The notes under the pieces: model-generated
Told to the model about the DNA's origin: nothing
What the model saw: only the letters and a program-made list of their open reading frames with translations
The model's database searches: none
Made by a program: the position numbers and the translations under genes
Shown: in pieces, positions 1-13,008 of the stretch
Numbering within the stretch: position 1 is the first letter of the stretch
Layout: each line of letters begins with the position of its first letter
DNA from: Sphingomonas jatrophae
GTDB taxonomy: Bacteria; Pseudomonadota; Alphaproteobacteria; Sphingomonadales; Sphingomonadaceae
Reading direction: 5' to 3'
DNA length: 64,000 bases
NCBI RefSeq assembly: GCF_900113315.1
Contig: NZ_FOZG01000002.1
Coordinates: 434,001 to 498,000 of the forward strand

Positions 1-1
1 C

Positions 2-1534
2 GTCGAGGTGGCGACGCCCTATTACATGCCGTTCGGGCCGAACCGCGACCTGACGATCACGCCGCACGTTTATTCGGATGTGGCGCCCGCGCTGGAGGCC
101 CAGTGGCGCTCGCTCAGCTCGACAGGTGCCTATCAGGTCGGCGGCATGATCACCTACGGCTCGCGCCTGCCGGCCGAGCTGAGCATCGATCCCAGCGCCG
201 ATGGCAAGAGCAATGTGCGCGGCTATCTCGATGCGAGCGGGCGGTTCCAGCTGGGGCCCTACTGGACGCTGACCGGATCGACCCGGCTGGCGACCGACAA
301 GACCTTCCTGCGGCGCTACGACATCTCGCGGGACGATCGGCTGCGCACCATCGCCACCGCCGAGCGGATCGATGCGGACAGCTATCTCGTCATCGGCGGC
401 TATGCGGTGCAGAACCTCCGCCCCACGGTCAGCCAGCGCAACCAGCCGATCGCCCTGCCCGCGATCGATTATCGCCGCCGCCTCGATTTCGCCGGCGGCG
501 TGGTCGAGGCGCAGGTCAACAGCCTGTTCATCACGCGAACCAGCGGACAGGACACGCAGCGCGCCTTTGCCGGGCTGCGCTGGGATCTGCGCCGCTACAC
601 GACGATGGGGCAGGAAGTGACGCTGACGGCCTATGGCCGCGGCGACATCTACCACACCGCCAACGTCTCCAGCACGCTGACCGCCAGCTATCGCGGCGAT
701 CCGGGCTGGACGCCGCGGGCGATCGGCGCATTGGCCGCCGACGTGCGCTGGCCGTTTGCGGGTGCGCTGGCCGGGGGCACGCAGATCGTGGCGCCGCGCG
801 TGCAGTTCGTCGCCAGCCCGCACACGCGCAACCTGGCGATCCCGAACGAGGATGCCCGCGCGATCGAGCTGGAGGACAGCAACCTGTTCGCGCTCAACCG
901 CTTCCCCGGCTATGACCGGTGGGAGGATGGCAGCCGCGTCACCTACGGCCTGGAATGGCAATATGACCGGCCGCGCTTCTCGGTGCGCAGCATCGTCGGG
1001 CAGAGCTACCGCCTGACGCGGCGCGAGACGATCCTGCCGGACGGCACGGGTCTCGGCTCGCGCTTCTCCGACGTCGTCGGGCGGACGACGCTGCGTTATG
1101 GCGATTTCGTCAGCCTCACCCACCGCTTCCGCGCAGACAAGGATGGCTGGCAGCTGCGCCGCAACGAGCTGGACGTGACGCTGGGCGGGCGCCGCACCTA
1201 CGTCATGGTCGGCTATCTCCGCCTCAACCGCGACATCGATACGGCGATCGAGGATCTGCGCGACCGTGAGGAGGTGCGGCTGGGCGGCCGGGTGCAGATC
1301 ACGCGCACGCTGTCCGCCTTCGGCTCGACCACGCTGGATCTGACCTCCGCGGCGGAAGATCCGCTGTCGATCGCGGACGGCTACGAGCCGGTGCGCCACC
1401 GTCTGGGCGTGCTCTACGACGACGAGTGCCTCGAGCTTGGGGTCACGTGGCGGCGCGATTATGCGCGGATCGGCGATGCGCGGCGGGGCAACAGCTTCCT
1501 GTTCCAGCTGGCGTTCAAGAATCTGGGCCGCTGA
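2..1534 (+). CDS. lptD: LPS-assembly protein LptD, C-terminal part
   Basis: Outer-membrane beta-barrel that inserts lipopolysaccharide into the outer leaflet together with LptE. The frame is already open at the left edge, so the N-terminal periplasmic domain and start lie outside the window; about 510 residues are visible of a protein usually 700-800 long. The segment PYYMPFGPNRDLTITPHVYS near the left end is the typical LptD barrel entry, followed by alternating polar/hydrophobic barrel strands and a C-terminal strand ending FQLAFKNLGR. The GTG at position 8 is internal, not a start. It is followed by surA, which helps fold such barrels. The lptD-surA-pdxA-ksgA order is classical in proteobacteria and supports the call. 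Confidence 0.93.
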   Translation, partial: VEVATPYYMPFGPNRDLTITPHVYSDVAPALEAQWRSLSSTGAYQVGGMITYGSRLPAELSIDPSADGKSNVRGYLDASGRFQLGPYWTLTGSTRLATDKTFLRRYDISRDDRLRTIATAERIDADSYLVIGGYAVQNLRPTVSQRNQPIALPAIDYRRRLDFAGGVVEAQVNSLFITRTSGQDTQRAFAGLRWDLRRYTTMGQEVTLTAYGRGDIYHTANVSSTLTASYRGDPGWTPRAIGALAADVRWPFAGALAGGTQIVAPRVQFVASPHTRNLAIPNEDARAIELEDSNLFALNRFPGYDRWEDGSRVTYGLEWQYDRPRFSVRSIVGQSYRLTRRETILPDGTGLGSRFSDVVGRTTLRYGDFVSLTHRFRADKDGWQLRRNELDVTLGGRRTYVMVGYLRLNRDIDTAIEDLRDREEVRLGGRVQITRTLSAFGSTTLDLTSAAEDPLSIADGYEPVRHRLGVLYDDECLELGVTWRRDYARIGDARRGNSFLFQLAFKNLGR

Positions 1535-1656
1535 TCCGCCGCCCGGCAGCCACATCAGGCCTCCCCTTCCAACCGCGCGCGGCCCGCGCTAAGCAGCGGT
1601 TCAGTTTGTCCGGCGCAGAGGCGGGGCGCGGACGTGCGGTTTGGAGCGATTTCGGG

Positions 1657-3009
1657 ATGGTGATGTTTGGTCGGCGGGGGCCGGCGCGTGCGGTGGCGCT
1701 GCTGAGCGCGGTCGCGCTGGGAGCGGCGGTGGCCGCGCAGACCGTCGATGATGGTCCGACCAACAGCGCCGCGGGGCTCAACCTGCCCGCCGAGCTGCAG
1801 GTGTTCGGCAAGGTCGATCCGCTGGTGCGCAAGGCCACCGCGATCGTCAACGGCACGATCATCACCGACACGGACGTCGATCAGCGGCTGGCGCTCATCC
1901 TGCTCGCCAACGGCAACAAGATTTCCGACGAGGAGCGGGAGCGCGTGCGCCTGCAGGTGCTGCGCAACCTGATCGACGAGACGCTGCAGATCCAGGAAGC
2001 CAAGGCCAACAAGATCGAGATCACCTCGGGTGAGATCGAGCAGGCCTATGCGCGCGTTTCGACCAACTTCAAGCGCCAGCCGGCCGAGTTCGCCGCTTAT
2101 CTGAAGACGGTGGGATCGTCGGAGAACTCGATCAAGCGGCAGATCGAGGGCGAGCTGGCGTGGCGCCGGCTGCTCGGCCGCCGGGTGGAGCCGTTCGTCG
2201 CCGTCGGCGAGGACGAGGTGCGCGCCATCCTGAACCGGCTGGAAGCCGCCAAGGGCACGCAGGAATATCGCGTGGGCGAAATCTTCCTGGCCGCCACGCC
2301 GGAGAATGACGCGCAGGTGCGCGCCAATGCCGATCGCATCGTCGAGCAGGTGCGCGGCGGCGCCTCCTTTGTCGCTTATGCCCGGCAATTCTCCGAGGCA
2401 TCGACCGCGGCGGTCGGCGGCGATCTCGGCTGGGTGCGGGCCGAGCTGTTGCCCGAACCGCTGGCCGCCACCGTACGGCAGATGCCGGCGGGTGCCGTCA
2501 GCGCGCCGATCCAGCTGCCCGGCGGCTATTCGATCGTCGCGCTGGTCGACAAGCGCCAGATCCTCACCGCCGATCCGCGCGATGCGGTGCTGAGCCTGAA
2601 GCAGCTGACGATCAGCTTCCCGCCCGGCCTGACGCAGAAGCAGGCCGAGCCGAAGGTCGCCGCGTTCGGCGCCGCGCTGCAGAAGATCAGCGGCTGCGGC
2701 ACCGCGGATCAGGTTGCGAAATCGGTCGGCGCCGACGTGATCGACAATGATCAGGTGCGCATCCGCGATCTGCCGCCGCAGCTCCAGGAGGTCATGCTGC
2801 GGCTGCAGATCGGCCAGGCCTCGCCCGCCTTCGGCTCGCTCCAGGAAGGCGTGCGCGGCCTTGTCCTGTGCGGCAAGGACGAGGCGCAGCAGGCGAGCGG
2901 CCCCACGTTCGATCAGGTCTACTCCCAGCTGGAGGAAGAGAAGGTCAACCGCCGCGCGCAGCGTTACCTGCGCGATCTGCGGCGCGACGCGGTGGTCGAC
3001 TATCGCTAG
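1657..3009 (+). CDS. surA: Periplasmic peptidyl-prolyl isomerase / chaperone SurA
   Basis: Periplasmic chaperone that escorts outer-membrane proteins to the BAM machine; 450 residues. ATG at 1657 (in-frame ATG at 1663 also possible) gives an Arg-rich n-region, a hydrophobic stretch and a signal-peptidase site after about residue 27 (VAA-QT). A SurA N-terminal domain follows (VNGTIITDTDVDQRL). Around residues 202-295 a parvulin domain is visible (YRVGEIFLAA, GGDLGWV, GYSIVALVDKR). Only one clear parvulin domain is evident, as in many alphaproteobacterial SurA proteins. It sits 122 bp after lptD and runs directly into pdxA. Confidence 0.93.
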   Translation: MVMFGRRGPARAVALLSAVALGAAVAAQTVDDGPTNSAAGLNLPAELQVFGKVDPLVRKATAIVNGTIITDTDVDQRLALILLANGNKISDEERERVRLQVLRNLIDETLQIQEAKANKIEITSGEIEQAYARVSTNFKRQPAEFAAYLKTVGSSENSIKRQIEGELAWRRLLGRRVEPFVAVGEDEVRAILNRLEAAKGTQEYRVGEIFLAATPENDAQVRANADRIVEQVRGGASFVAYARQFSEASTAAVGGDLGWVRAELLPEPLAATVRQMPAGAVSAPIQLPGGYSIVALVDKRQILTADPRDAVLSLKQLTISFPPGLTQKQAEPKVAAFGAALQKISGCGTADQVAKSVGADVIDNDQVRIRDLPPQLQEVMLRLQIGQASPAFGSLQEGVRGLVLCGKDEAQQASGPTFDQVYSQLEEEKVNRRAQRYLRDLRRDAVVDYR

Positions 3010-3040
3010 CGCAGCCGCCCCGGCCGCGGGAACGCTCGCG

Positions 3041-4024
3041 GTGTCGCTCGGCGATCCGGCCGGGATCGGGCCGGAGATCGTCGCACGCGCGTGGGACAGG
3101 CGGAACGAGGCGGGGCTGCCGCCCTTCTTCGCGGTGGGCGATCAGCGCTCGATCACGGCCGTGTGGGGCGGCCCGGTGCGGCGCATCGCCTCCCCGGACG
3201 AGGCGCGCGCGGCCTTTGCCGAGGGCCTGCCGCTGCTCTCCGTCGAGGATGCCGGCGAGATCGTGCCGGGCCAGCCGAACATGCCGGGCGCGCGCTGCTC
3301 GCTTGATGCGCTGGAGCTGGCGGTCGGCATCGTCCGCTCCGGCGCGGCGGATGCACTGGTGACGGGCCCTGTCAGCAAGGCGCAACTCTACGCCATCGGC
3401 TTCAGCCATCCGGGGCAGACCGAATTCATCGCCGAGCGCTGCGGCATCGCGGCCGAGAATGCGGTGATGATGCTGGCGGGGCCGACGCTTCGCACCGTGC
3501 CGATCACCACCCATGTCGCGCTGAAGGACGTGGCGCAGCGCCTGTCGGTCGACCTGATCGTCGCCAAGGTGCGCGCCACCGAGCGCGGGCTGGTGCGCAA
3601 TTTCGGCATCGCCCGGCCGCGGATCGTGGTCGCCGGGCTGAACCCGCATGCCGGCGAGAATGGCGCCCTGGGCCGGGAGGAGATCGAGCTGATCCTGCCC
3701 GCTGTCGAGCAACTGCGTGCCGACGGGATCGAGGTGCAGGGGCCGCTGGCCGCCGACACGATGTTCCATGCGCGCGCGCGGGCCGGCTATGATGCGGCCA
3801 TCTGCCTCTATCACGATCAGGCGCTGATCCCGCTCAAGACGCTGCATTTCGACGAGGGCGTGAATACAACGCTCGGCCTGCCGATCGTCCGCACTGCGCC
3901 CGACCACGGCACCGCCTTCGACATTGCGGGCAAGGGCATGGCCAACCCGGGCGCGATGATCGCCGCCATCGCGCTGGCGGCGGAGTGTGCGGGCCACCGC
4001 GCGGCATCAGCGCTCGCCACTTAA
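3041..4024 (+). CDS. pdxA: 4-hydroxythreonine-4-phosphate dehydrogenase PdxA
   Basis: Oxidises and decarboxylates 4-phosphohydroxy-L-threonine in pyridoxal-5'-phosphate synthesis. The metal-binding histidines are in TTHVALKD (about residue 157), [10 protein letters not shown] (about 258) and [13 protein letters not shown] (about 288); the N-terminal signature is [13 protein letters not shown]. The start is uncertain. No ATG lies close to the first beta strand, and the nearest usual start is GTG at 3041, which trims the strand to VSLGDPAG. Codons upstream (GTLA) are open back into surA, so a non-canonical start overlapping surA is possible. With GTG the length is 327 residues, normal for the family. 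Confidence 0.88.
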   Translation: MSLGDPAGIGPEIVARAWDRRNEAGLPPFFAVGDQRSITAVWGGPVRRIASPDEARAAFAEGLPLLSVEDAGEIVPGQPNMPGARCSLDALELAVGIVRSGAADALVTGPVSKAQLYAIGFSHPGQTEFIAERCGIAAENAVMMLAGPTLRTVPITTHVALKDVAQRLSVDLIVAKVRATERGLVRNFGIARPRIVVAGLNPHAGENGALGREEIELILPAVEQLRADGIEVQGPLAADTMFHARARAGYDAAICLYHDQALIPLKTLHFDEGVNTTLGLPIVRTAPDHGTAFDIAGKGMANPGAMIAAIALAAECAGHRAASALAT

Positions 4025-4064
4025 CCTCTCGTCAGGCCGGGCATGTTCCGGCATCCACGCTGGC

Positions 4065-4886
4065 ATGACCCTCCCCCCCCTCCCCCCCTTGCGCGAGGTG
4101 ATCGCGACGCACGGCCTCGCCGCGTCGAAGGCGTTGGGGCAGAATTTCCTGCTGGACGAGCAGCTGCTCGACCGGATCGCGCGCGTGCCCGGCCCGCTTG
4201 CCGGCGAGACGGTGTATGAGGTCGGCCCCGGCCCCGGCGGGCTGACGCGCGCGCTGCTGCGCGCCGGCGCCACCGTCGTCGCGGTGGAGCGCGATCGCCG
4301 CTGCCTGCCCGCGCTGGCGGAGCTGGATGCGGCCTCCGGCGGTCGGCTGACGGTGATCGAGGGGGATGCGCTGGAGATCGACGAGGCGGCGACGGGGGCG
4401 GCGCACGTCGTCGCCAACCTGCCCTACAATGTCGGGACCGCTTTGCTGGTGCGCTGGCTGGGGCTGGAGGCGTGGCCGCCGTGGTGGCGCTCGCTCACGC
4501 TCATGTTCCAGAAGGAGGTGGCGGAGCGGATCGTCGCTGCGCCCGATACGGACGCCTACGGCCGGCTGGCGGTGCTGGCGCAGTGGCGCGGCGCCGCGCG
4601 GATCGCGATGGGCGTCCATCGCTCGGCCTTTGTGCCGCCGCCCAAGGTGATGAGTGCGGTCGTCCACATCGTGCCGCGCGAGGCGCCGGCGGGCGTCTCC
4701 CCGGCAATGCTGGAGCGGCTGACCGCCGCCGCCTTCGGGCAGCGCCGCAAGATGCTGCGACAGAGCCTGAAGGCAGTGCCCGGCGCAGTGGAGGCGCTGG
4801 CCGCGCTCGGGATCGATCCGGCGCGGCGCGCGGAGACGCTGACGGTCGACGATTTCGTCGCGCTGGCGCGGGCATTGTCCGACTAA
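4065..4886 (+). CDS. ksgA: 16S rRNA (adenine1518-N6/adenine1519-N6)-dimethyltransferase
   Basis: Dimethylates two adjacent adenosines in helix 45 of 16S rRNA late in small-subunit assembly; 273 residues. Motifs include [14 protein letters not shown] before the fold, the SAM-binding loop [12 protein letters not shown], an acidic VAVERD strand end, and the NLPYNV catalytic motif that holds the target adenine. The C-terminal helical part ([14 protein letters not shown]) is intact. It follows pdxA by 40 bp, the usual neighbour. Codons 3-8 contain two long cytosine runs, eight C then T then seven C (4073-4088), unusual in a constitutive gene. Confidence 0.95.
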   Translation: MTLPPLPPLREVIATHGLAASKALGQNFLLDEQLLDRIARVPGPLAGETVYEVGPGPGGLTRALLRAGATVVAVERDRRCLPALAELDAASGGRLTVIEGDALEIDEAATGAAHVVANLPYNVGTALLVRWLGLEAWPPWWRSLTLMFQKEVAERIVAAPDTDAYGRLAVLAQWRGAARIAMGVHRSAFVPPPKVMSAVVHIVPREAPAGVSPAMLERLTAAAFGQRRKMLRQSLKAVPGAVEALAALGIDPARRAETLTVDDFVALARALSD

Positions 4887-4922
4887 GCGTCGCCTCCGCG
4901 CGCGCCGAACCGGACGATCGCC

Positions 4923-5453
4923 TTACTGCGGCTTGACCGTGCTCGTCTCCTGGCCCTTGGGCGGCACCTTGGTCGCCGCCTGCGCGGTCTGAACGGCGGG
5001 CGGCGGACCCTTGGCGATGGCGGCGGCGAGCTGCGTCGCGGGCGCGCACTCCGTCTTGCAAAGCGTGCGGACCTTGGCGAGATTGGCCTTGGCCCGCTCG
5101 ACGGCGCCCTTCTGCACCATCGCCTCGCCCTGCCCGCCGAGTGCCGCCGGATCGTTCGGCTCGATCGACAGCGCCTCGCGGTAGAAGCGGATCGCCTTGC
5201 CAGGCAGGCCCTGCGCCTGCGCCACGCGGGCGAGCGCGACATAGGCGCCGCGATTGCGCGCATCGATCGCCAGCGCGGTTTCCAGCGCGTCGTTGGCCGC
5301 GTCGAGATTGCCGGCACGGCGCGCCGCCTCGCCCGCCTGGACCATGGCGACGGAGCGCGGATTGATCTGATCGTCCGGTTTCTGCGACAGCCCCGCCGAC
5401 GAGGTGGCGGCCAGCGCCAGCGACAAGGCGGCGGCAAGCGGGGACAGGCGCAT
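4923..5453 (-). CDS. Exported tetratricopeptide-repeat protein
   Basis: A 176-residue protein with an N-terminal signal peptide ([20 protein letters not shown]) and two or three TPR-like helical pairs ([20 protein letters not shown], then [20 protein letters not shown]), ending in a Pro/Gln-rich tail. TPRs usually mediate protein-protein contacts, so a periplasmic scaffold role is inferred; the partner is unknown. I chose the ATG at 5453 because GGAG lies six bases before it. The ATG two codons upstream (5459) abuts that GGAG and cannot use it. It is the last gene of a guaB-rsmB-TPR run, 32 bp after rsmB, and converges on ksgA. Confidence 0.8.
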   Translation of the reverse strand: MRLSPLAAALSLALAATSSAGLSQKPDDQINPRSVAMVQAGEAARRAGNLDAANDALETALAIDARNRGAYVALARVAQAQGLPGKAIRFYREALSIEPNDPAALGGQGEAMVQKGAVERAKANLAKVRTLCKTECAPATQLAAAIAKGPPPAVQTAQAATKVPPKGQETSTVKPQ

Positions 5454-5485
5454 CAGCATCTCCGAAACAGACTCTTGGGCAACGT

Positions 5486-6658
5486 CTAACATGCGCGTTT
5501 GAGCCGGGCGACGAAAAACCCGTCGGTTCCGTCGCTTGCCGGGGTGAGGCGCACGCCTGCACCGTGTGCCCGGCCCGCCGGCAGCGGCGGCGTGGCGGCG
5601 GCCCAGCCGGGCGTGCGGGCGAGAAAGGCATTGACCTGCGCCCTGCCCTCCTCATCCAGCAGCGAGCAGACGATGTAGCCGATCGCCCCGCCCGGGCGCA
5701 CCAGCGGCGCGGCGAGATCGAGCAGGCGCCCTTGCGTCTCGACGAGCCGCGCCAGCCGCTCGGGCGTCAGCCGCCAGCGCGCCTCGGGATTACGGCGCCA
5801 CGTGCCCGTGCCGGAGCAGGGTGCATCGATCACGACAAGGTCGACGGCGCCGCGCAAATCGGTCAGCGCATCGGCCTCGCGATTGCCGTCGAGCAGGCGG
5901 ATCTCCGCCTCCACGCCCGCGCGGGCGGCACGCGGAGGCAGGCGCGACAGGCGTGGCCGATCGACGTCGCAGGCGATCAGCCTCCCCTCGCCCGCCATTG
6001 TGTCGGCCAGCGCCAGCGTCTTGCCGCCGGCGCCCGCACACAGATCGACAACCGTCATCCCCGGCGCCGCCCCGCAGGCACGCGTGACGAGCTGGCTGCC
6101 CGCATCCTGAACCTCGAACGCACCCGCTTGCCACAGCCGTAGTTGCTCGACCTGCGTGTCGGCGGGTAGGCGCGCGCCGTGCAGGCCGAAAGGCAGCGGC
6201 TCCGCCCCCGGCACCTCGGCGAGCAGGCGTTCCAGCGGATCGCGCGCGCGCAGCCGCACGTCGAGCGTGGCGCGGGTGAGCAGGCCCGGCAGCTCGTCAG
6301 GAGGCAGCGACAAACGCGCGGCGATCCATGTGGGGACGATGCCGGCTCGGGCGACCGGCTCTCCCTCCGCGATGGGCGCGGGGCCATGGGGCGCGCCGTC
6401 GAACAAGGCGGCGAGCGCAGGATCGTCGGCCGCCAGCCCGATCATCGCCGCCCGCCCGCTCACCGGCCGCTCGCCCGCGCGGCGGATGGCGCGGTAAGCG
6501 AGATCGCGCACCGCACGACGGTCCTTCGATCCGGCGTAGCGCCGCGCCTTGAAGTAGCCGGCGATCAGCGTGTCCGCCGCCGCGCCGCCGCGCGTGGCGG
6601 CGGCGATCACCGCGTCGAGGATGTCGATCGCCGCCTGAACGCGCGCCTGCGGGGTCAT
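5486..6658 (-). CDS. rsmB: RsmB/NOP-family class I SAM-dependent RNA methyltransferase
   Basis: Probable 16S rRNA m5C967 methyltransferase; 390 residues. An N-terminal NusB-like helical domain (about residues 1-130) precedes the Rossmann methyltransferase domain. The SAM loop is [17 protein letters not shown]. Both cysteines of the m5C mechanism are present: [15 protein letters not shown] (catalytic/release motif) and [11 protein letters not shown]. Other RsmB-like enzymes act on tRNA or other rRNA sites, so the exact target is inferred. It lies between guaB and the TPR gene on the minus strand, and a stable stem-loop separates it from guaB. Confidence 0.85.
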   Translation of the reverse strand: MTPQARVQAAIDILDAVIAAATRGGAAADTLIAGYFKARRYAGSKDRRAVRDLAYRAIRRAGERPVSGRAAMIGLAADDPALAALFDGAPHGPAPIAEGEPVARAGIVPTWIAARLSLPPDELPGLLTRATLDVRLRARDPLERLLAEVPGAEPLPFGLHGARLPADTQVEQLRLWQAGAFEVQDAGSQLVTRACGAAPGMTVVDLCAGAGGKTLALADTMAGEGRLIACDVDRPRLSRLPPRAARAGVEAEIRLLDGNREADALTDLRGAVDLVVIDAPCSGTGTWRRNPEARWRLTPERLARLVETQGRLLDLAAPLVRPGGAIGYIVCSLLDEEGRAQVNAFLARTPGWAAATPPLPAGRAHGAGVRLTPASDGTDGFFVARLKRAC

Positions 6659-6704
6659 GCGCCAGACTCCTGTGGAGGCCGCGCCGGGCGCTTCGCCGTG
6701 CGAG

Positions 6705-6724
6705 GCCCCAGCCTTCGCTGGGGC
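6705..6724 (-). terminator. Stem-loop between guaB and rsmB (REP-like or terminator)
   Basis: An 8-bp perfect stem GCCCCAGC / GCTGGGGC closed by a CTTC tetraloop. It sits downstream of the guaB stop and upstream of rsmB on the minus strand. There is no T-run, so it may act as a processing or attenuation hairpin. It may instead be a dispersed REP-type palindrome; I recall similar CCCAGC...GCTGGG stem-loops as common between sphingomonad genes. Confidence 0.45.
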
Positions 6725-6739
6725 GATGGCTTCATCCGA

Positions 6740-9275
<2,536 letters not shown>

Positions 9276-9279
<4 letters not shown>

Positions 9280-9722
9280 GCCTGGACGGCCTGCCCGATT
9301 ACTGGCTGTGGCTGATCGCCGCGGCGCTGCTCGCCATCGCCGAGATCCTGGTGCCGGGCGTGTTTCTGATCTGGCTGGGTATGGCGGCGGCGCTGGTCGG
9401 GCTGCTGACGCTGGCGCTCGGCTTCGGCGTGGCGGTGCAGTTCGCCATCTTTGCCGTGGCGGCGATCGCGGCTGTCTATGCGGGGCGGCGTTGGGTGACG
9501 CGGCACCCGATCGAAACGGAGGATCCATTGCTGAACGACCGGGCGAGCAGGTTGCTCGGCCGCACCGTCACCGTCGTTGCCGCGATCGATCGCGGCGAGG
9601 GGCGCGTGCGTGTGGGCGATAGTGAGTGGACGGCGCGCGGCCCGGATGCGGCGGTCGGTGCCGAGGTGCGGATCGTCGGCGCAGTCGGCACCTGCCTCTC
9701 GGTCGAGCCGGTGCGCGCATGA
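9276..9722 (+). CDS. NfeD-like membrane protein (partner of band 7 protein)
   Basis: A 148-residue short NfeD protein. Three hydrophobic segments lie within residues 8-70 (WLWLIAAALLAIAEILV, FLIWLGMAAALVGLL, FAIFAVAAIAAVYAG), followed by a C-terminal OB-fold domain (LLGRTVTVVAAIDRGEGRVRVGDSEW). The ATGA overlap with the upstream stomatin gene implies translational coupling and a shared complex. The ClpP-like protease domain found in long NfeD proteins is absent. Confidence 0.9.
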
Positions 9723-10048
9723 GCGGCGGCGTGCATCTGACGCTGGACGCAGCACTCGCCCAGCTCGCCCCCGAGCGACGGCAGGTCACCCTGTTCGAGG
9801 ATGGCGGCGACGCCACCGTCGAGCTGTTCCAGCCGCGCGGCTATGACGGCCAGGGTACGCATGACCGCGACGAATTCTACCTGATCGCCGCGGGCCGTGG
9901 CCGCTTCACCTGCGGCGACGAGACTCGCGAGGTTGGACCGGGCGACATGCTGCAGGTGCCGGCGCACGTCGCCCACCGCTTCGACCATTTCGATCCGGGC
10001 TTTGCCGCCTGGGTGATATACTACGGACCGCGCCGCCCCGCTCCATAG
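9719..10048 (+). CDS. Small cupin-domain protein
   Basis: A 109-residue single-domain cupin. The metal-binding motif region GQGTHDRDEFYLIAAG and the second strand motif GDMLQVPAHVAHRF give the His/Glu ligands of a beta-barrel dioxygenase-like or sensor fold. The substrate cannot be predicted. Its start overlaps nfeD by 4 bp, making it the third gene of the stomatin-nfeD-cupin run. It converges with the NTF2-like gene downstream. Confidence 0.8.
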   Translation: MSGGVHLTLDAALAQLAPERRQVTLFEDGGDATVELFQPRGYDGQGTHDRDEFYLIAAGRGRFTCGDETREVGPGDMLQVPAHVAHRFDHFDPGFAAWVIYYGPRRPAP

Positions 10049-10050
10049 GT

Positions 10051-10067
10051 CTCGCTTGGTGAGCGAG
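10051..10067. terminator. Short inverted repeat between convergent genes
   Basis: CTCGCT / AGCGAG, six base pairs around a TGGTG loop, two bases after the cupin stop. It has no T-run on either strand, so a terminator role for the convergent cupin and NTF2-like genes is only plausible. Confidence 0.3.
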
Positions 10068-10111
10068 GCCGCACCGGGGGAAGGTTGCTGCCAAGCGATC
10101 GGTCGAGCTGC

Positions 10112-10513
10112 TTATGCCGGTGCGCGCGGCGCCTCCTCCAGCGTGACATAGAGTTCGGCGACGACCCGCCAGCCCTCCGCCCGCGCTTCCCAGTGGGCGA
10201 GATAGGTGCCGGCGCTGCGCACCGGGCCGAGCAGGCCCTCCCACCGGCCGCTCTCGGCAGCGCGGGTGCCGTCTTCACTAGTCTGGATCAGGTCGGGCGA
10301 GCGGCGATAGCCGGCATAGCCGGGCTGCGCGAAACTGGCGGCCCAGGCTGCGCGGATCGCCTTGGCGCCACGGACGAGACTGCCGTCGCCCGTGACCAGC
10401 ACCGAATCGGGTACGGTCAGCGCCACCGCGCCGGCCAGGTCACGCGCGGTCAGCGCGGCATTGTGGCGGGCGCGCAGCAGGCAGATCGCGCCCGCTGCGT
10501 CACCCGCCGGCAA
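10112..10513 (-). CDS. NTF2-like / SnoaL-type nuclear-transport-factor-2 fold protein
   Basis: A 133-residue protein with the cone-shaped NTF2-like pattern: an N-terminal helix with RHNAALTARDLAGAVALTVPDSVLV, then VRGAKAIRAAW, and C-terminal strands GWRVVAELYVTLEEA. Family members include ketosteroid isomerases, SgcJ/EcaC proteins and stress proteins, and no catalytic residue identifies this one. It begins three bases after the pckA stop on the same strand, so it is almost certainly co-transcribed with pckA. Confidence 0.7.
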   Translation of the reverse strand: MPAGDAAGAICLLRARHNAALTARDLAGAVALTVPDSVLVTGDGSLVRGAKAIRAAWAASFAQPGYAGYRRSPDLIQTSEDGTRAAESGRWEGLLGPVRSAGTYLAHWEARAEGWRVVAELYVTLEEAPRAPA

Positions 10514-10516
10514 GGC

Positions 10517-12124
<1,608 letters not shown>

Positions 12125-12163
12125 TCTAGGTCTCCCGGAAACAGGTGCCGGCGTCCGCCGACT

Positions 12164-12175
12164 TACCCGCGGGTA
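12164..12175. promoter_or_regulatory. Perfect 12-bp palindrome over the pckA -10/start region
   Basis: TACCCGCGGGTA is a perfect palindrome that overlaps the predicted pckA -10 box and start point. It lies in the shared pckA-chvI intergenic region, so it is a good candidate operator. The regulator is unknown. Confidence 0.45.
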
Positions 12176-12200
12176 TAATGACGACAGCGTGAAAGGTCAA
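12172..12200 (-). promoter_or_regulatory. Predicted sigma-70-type promoter of pckA
   Basis: On the minus strand TTGACC (12200-12195) and TATACC (12177-12172) are separated by exactly 17 bases. Transcription would start near 12165, giving a leader of about 40 bases before the TTG start of pckA. On the plus strand TATAAT also occurs at 12174-12179, but without a convincing -35 box. Confidence 0.6.
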
Positions 12201-12300
12201 AGCGTGTGCCGGAGACAGGTGCATCCGGACTGCACGCTTTGTTGCACGGCCCGGCGGGTTTCGCTAACCCGGCAACCCGCCAGTTCAGCCCCGGGTCGCC

Positions 12301-13008
12301 ATGGCTTCGATCGCGCTCGTCGACGACGACCGCAACATCCTGACGTCGGTCTCGATCGCCCTCAAGTCCGAGGGGTTCACCGTTCGCGTCTATTCGGATG
12401 GGGAAACCGCGCTAAAGGCGCTGGCGGAGAACCCGCCGGATCTGGCGGTGCTCGACATCAAGATGCCGCGCATGGATGGGATGGAGCTGCTGCGCCGCCT
12501 GCGCGAACGCACGGCGGTGCCGGTGATCTTCCTCACCTCCAAGGACGATGAACTGGACGAGGCGCTCGGCCTGGCCATGGGAGCGGACGATTACATCACC
12601 AAGCCGTTCAGCCAGCGGCTGCTGATCGCGCGCATCCGCGCCATCCTGCGCCGGACCGAGGCCCGCGCGGAGCCCGAGGCGCCCGACGAGGCGCAGCCCG
12701 CGGCCGAGCCGATCGTCCGCGGCCGCCTGTCGATGGATCCCGCCCGTCACCGGGTGAGCTGGAATGGGCAGGATGTGGTGCTGACCGTCACCGAATTCCT
12801 GCTGCTGGAGGTGCTGGCGCAGCGGCCCGGCTTCGTGAAGACGCGCGATCAGCTGATGGACACGGCCTATCAGGACGACGTCTATGTCGACGATCGCACG
12901 ATCGACAGCCACATCAAGCGCCTGCGCCGCAAGTTCCGCGCGGTGGACCCGGAGTTCAAGGCGATCGAGACGCTCTACGGTGTCGGTTACCGGTTTGCGG
13001 AGGAATAG
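12301..13008 (+). CDS. chvI: Response regulator ChvI (OmpR/PhoB family)
   Basis: DNA-binding response regulator of the ChvG-ChvI envelope/acid-stress system; 235 residues. The receiver domain (1-120) has the acidic pocket VDDD, the phosphoacceptor aspartate in [19 protein letters not shown] and the conserved lysine in YITKPF. The C-terminal winged helix (about 140-235) carries the recognition-helix region [16 protein letters not shown] and ends GVGYRF. No strong ribosome-binding site precedes the ATG. It is followed with no gap by chvG and is divergent from pckA, the conserved alphaproteobacterial arrangement. Confidence 0.92.
   Translation: MASIALVDDDRNILTSVSIALKSEGFTVRVYSDGETALKALAENPPDLAVLDIKMPRMDGMELLRRLRERTAVPVIFLTSKDDELDEALGLAMGADDYITKPFSQRLLIARIRAILRRTEARAEPEAPDEAQPAAEPIVRGRLSMDPARHRVSWNGQDVVLTVTEFLLLEVLAQRPGFVKTRDQLMDTAYQDDVYVDDRTIDSHIKRLRRKFRAVDPEFKAIETLYGVGYRFAEE

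Noticed and set aside
12174-12179. TATAAT on the plus strand as the chvI -10 box
   Set aside because: No -35 element lies at the right distance upstream; the same bases fit better as part of the minus-strand pckA promoter.
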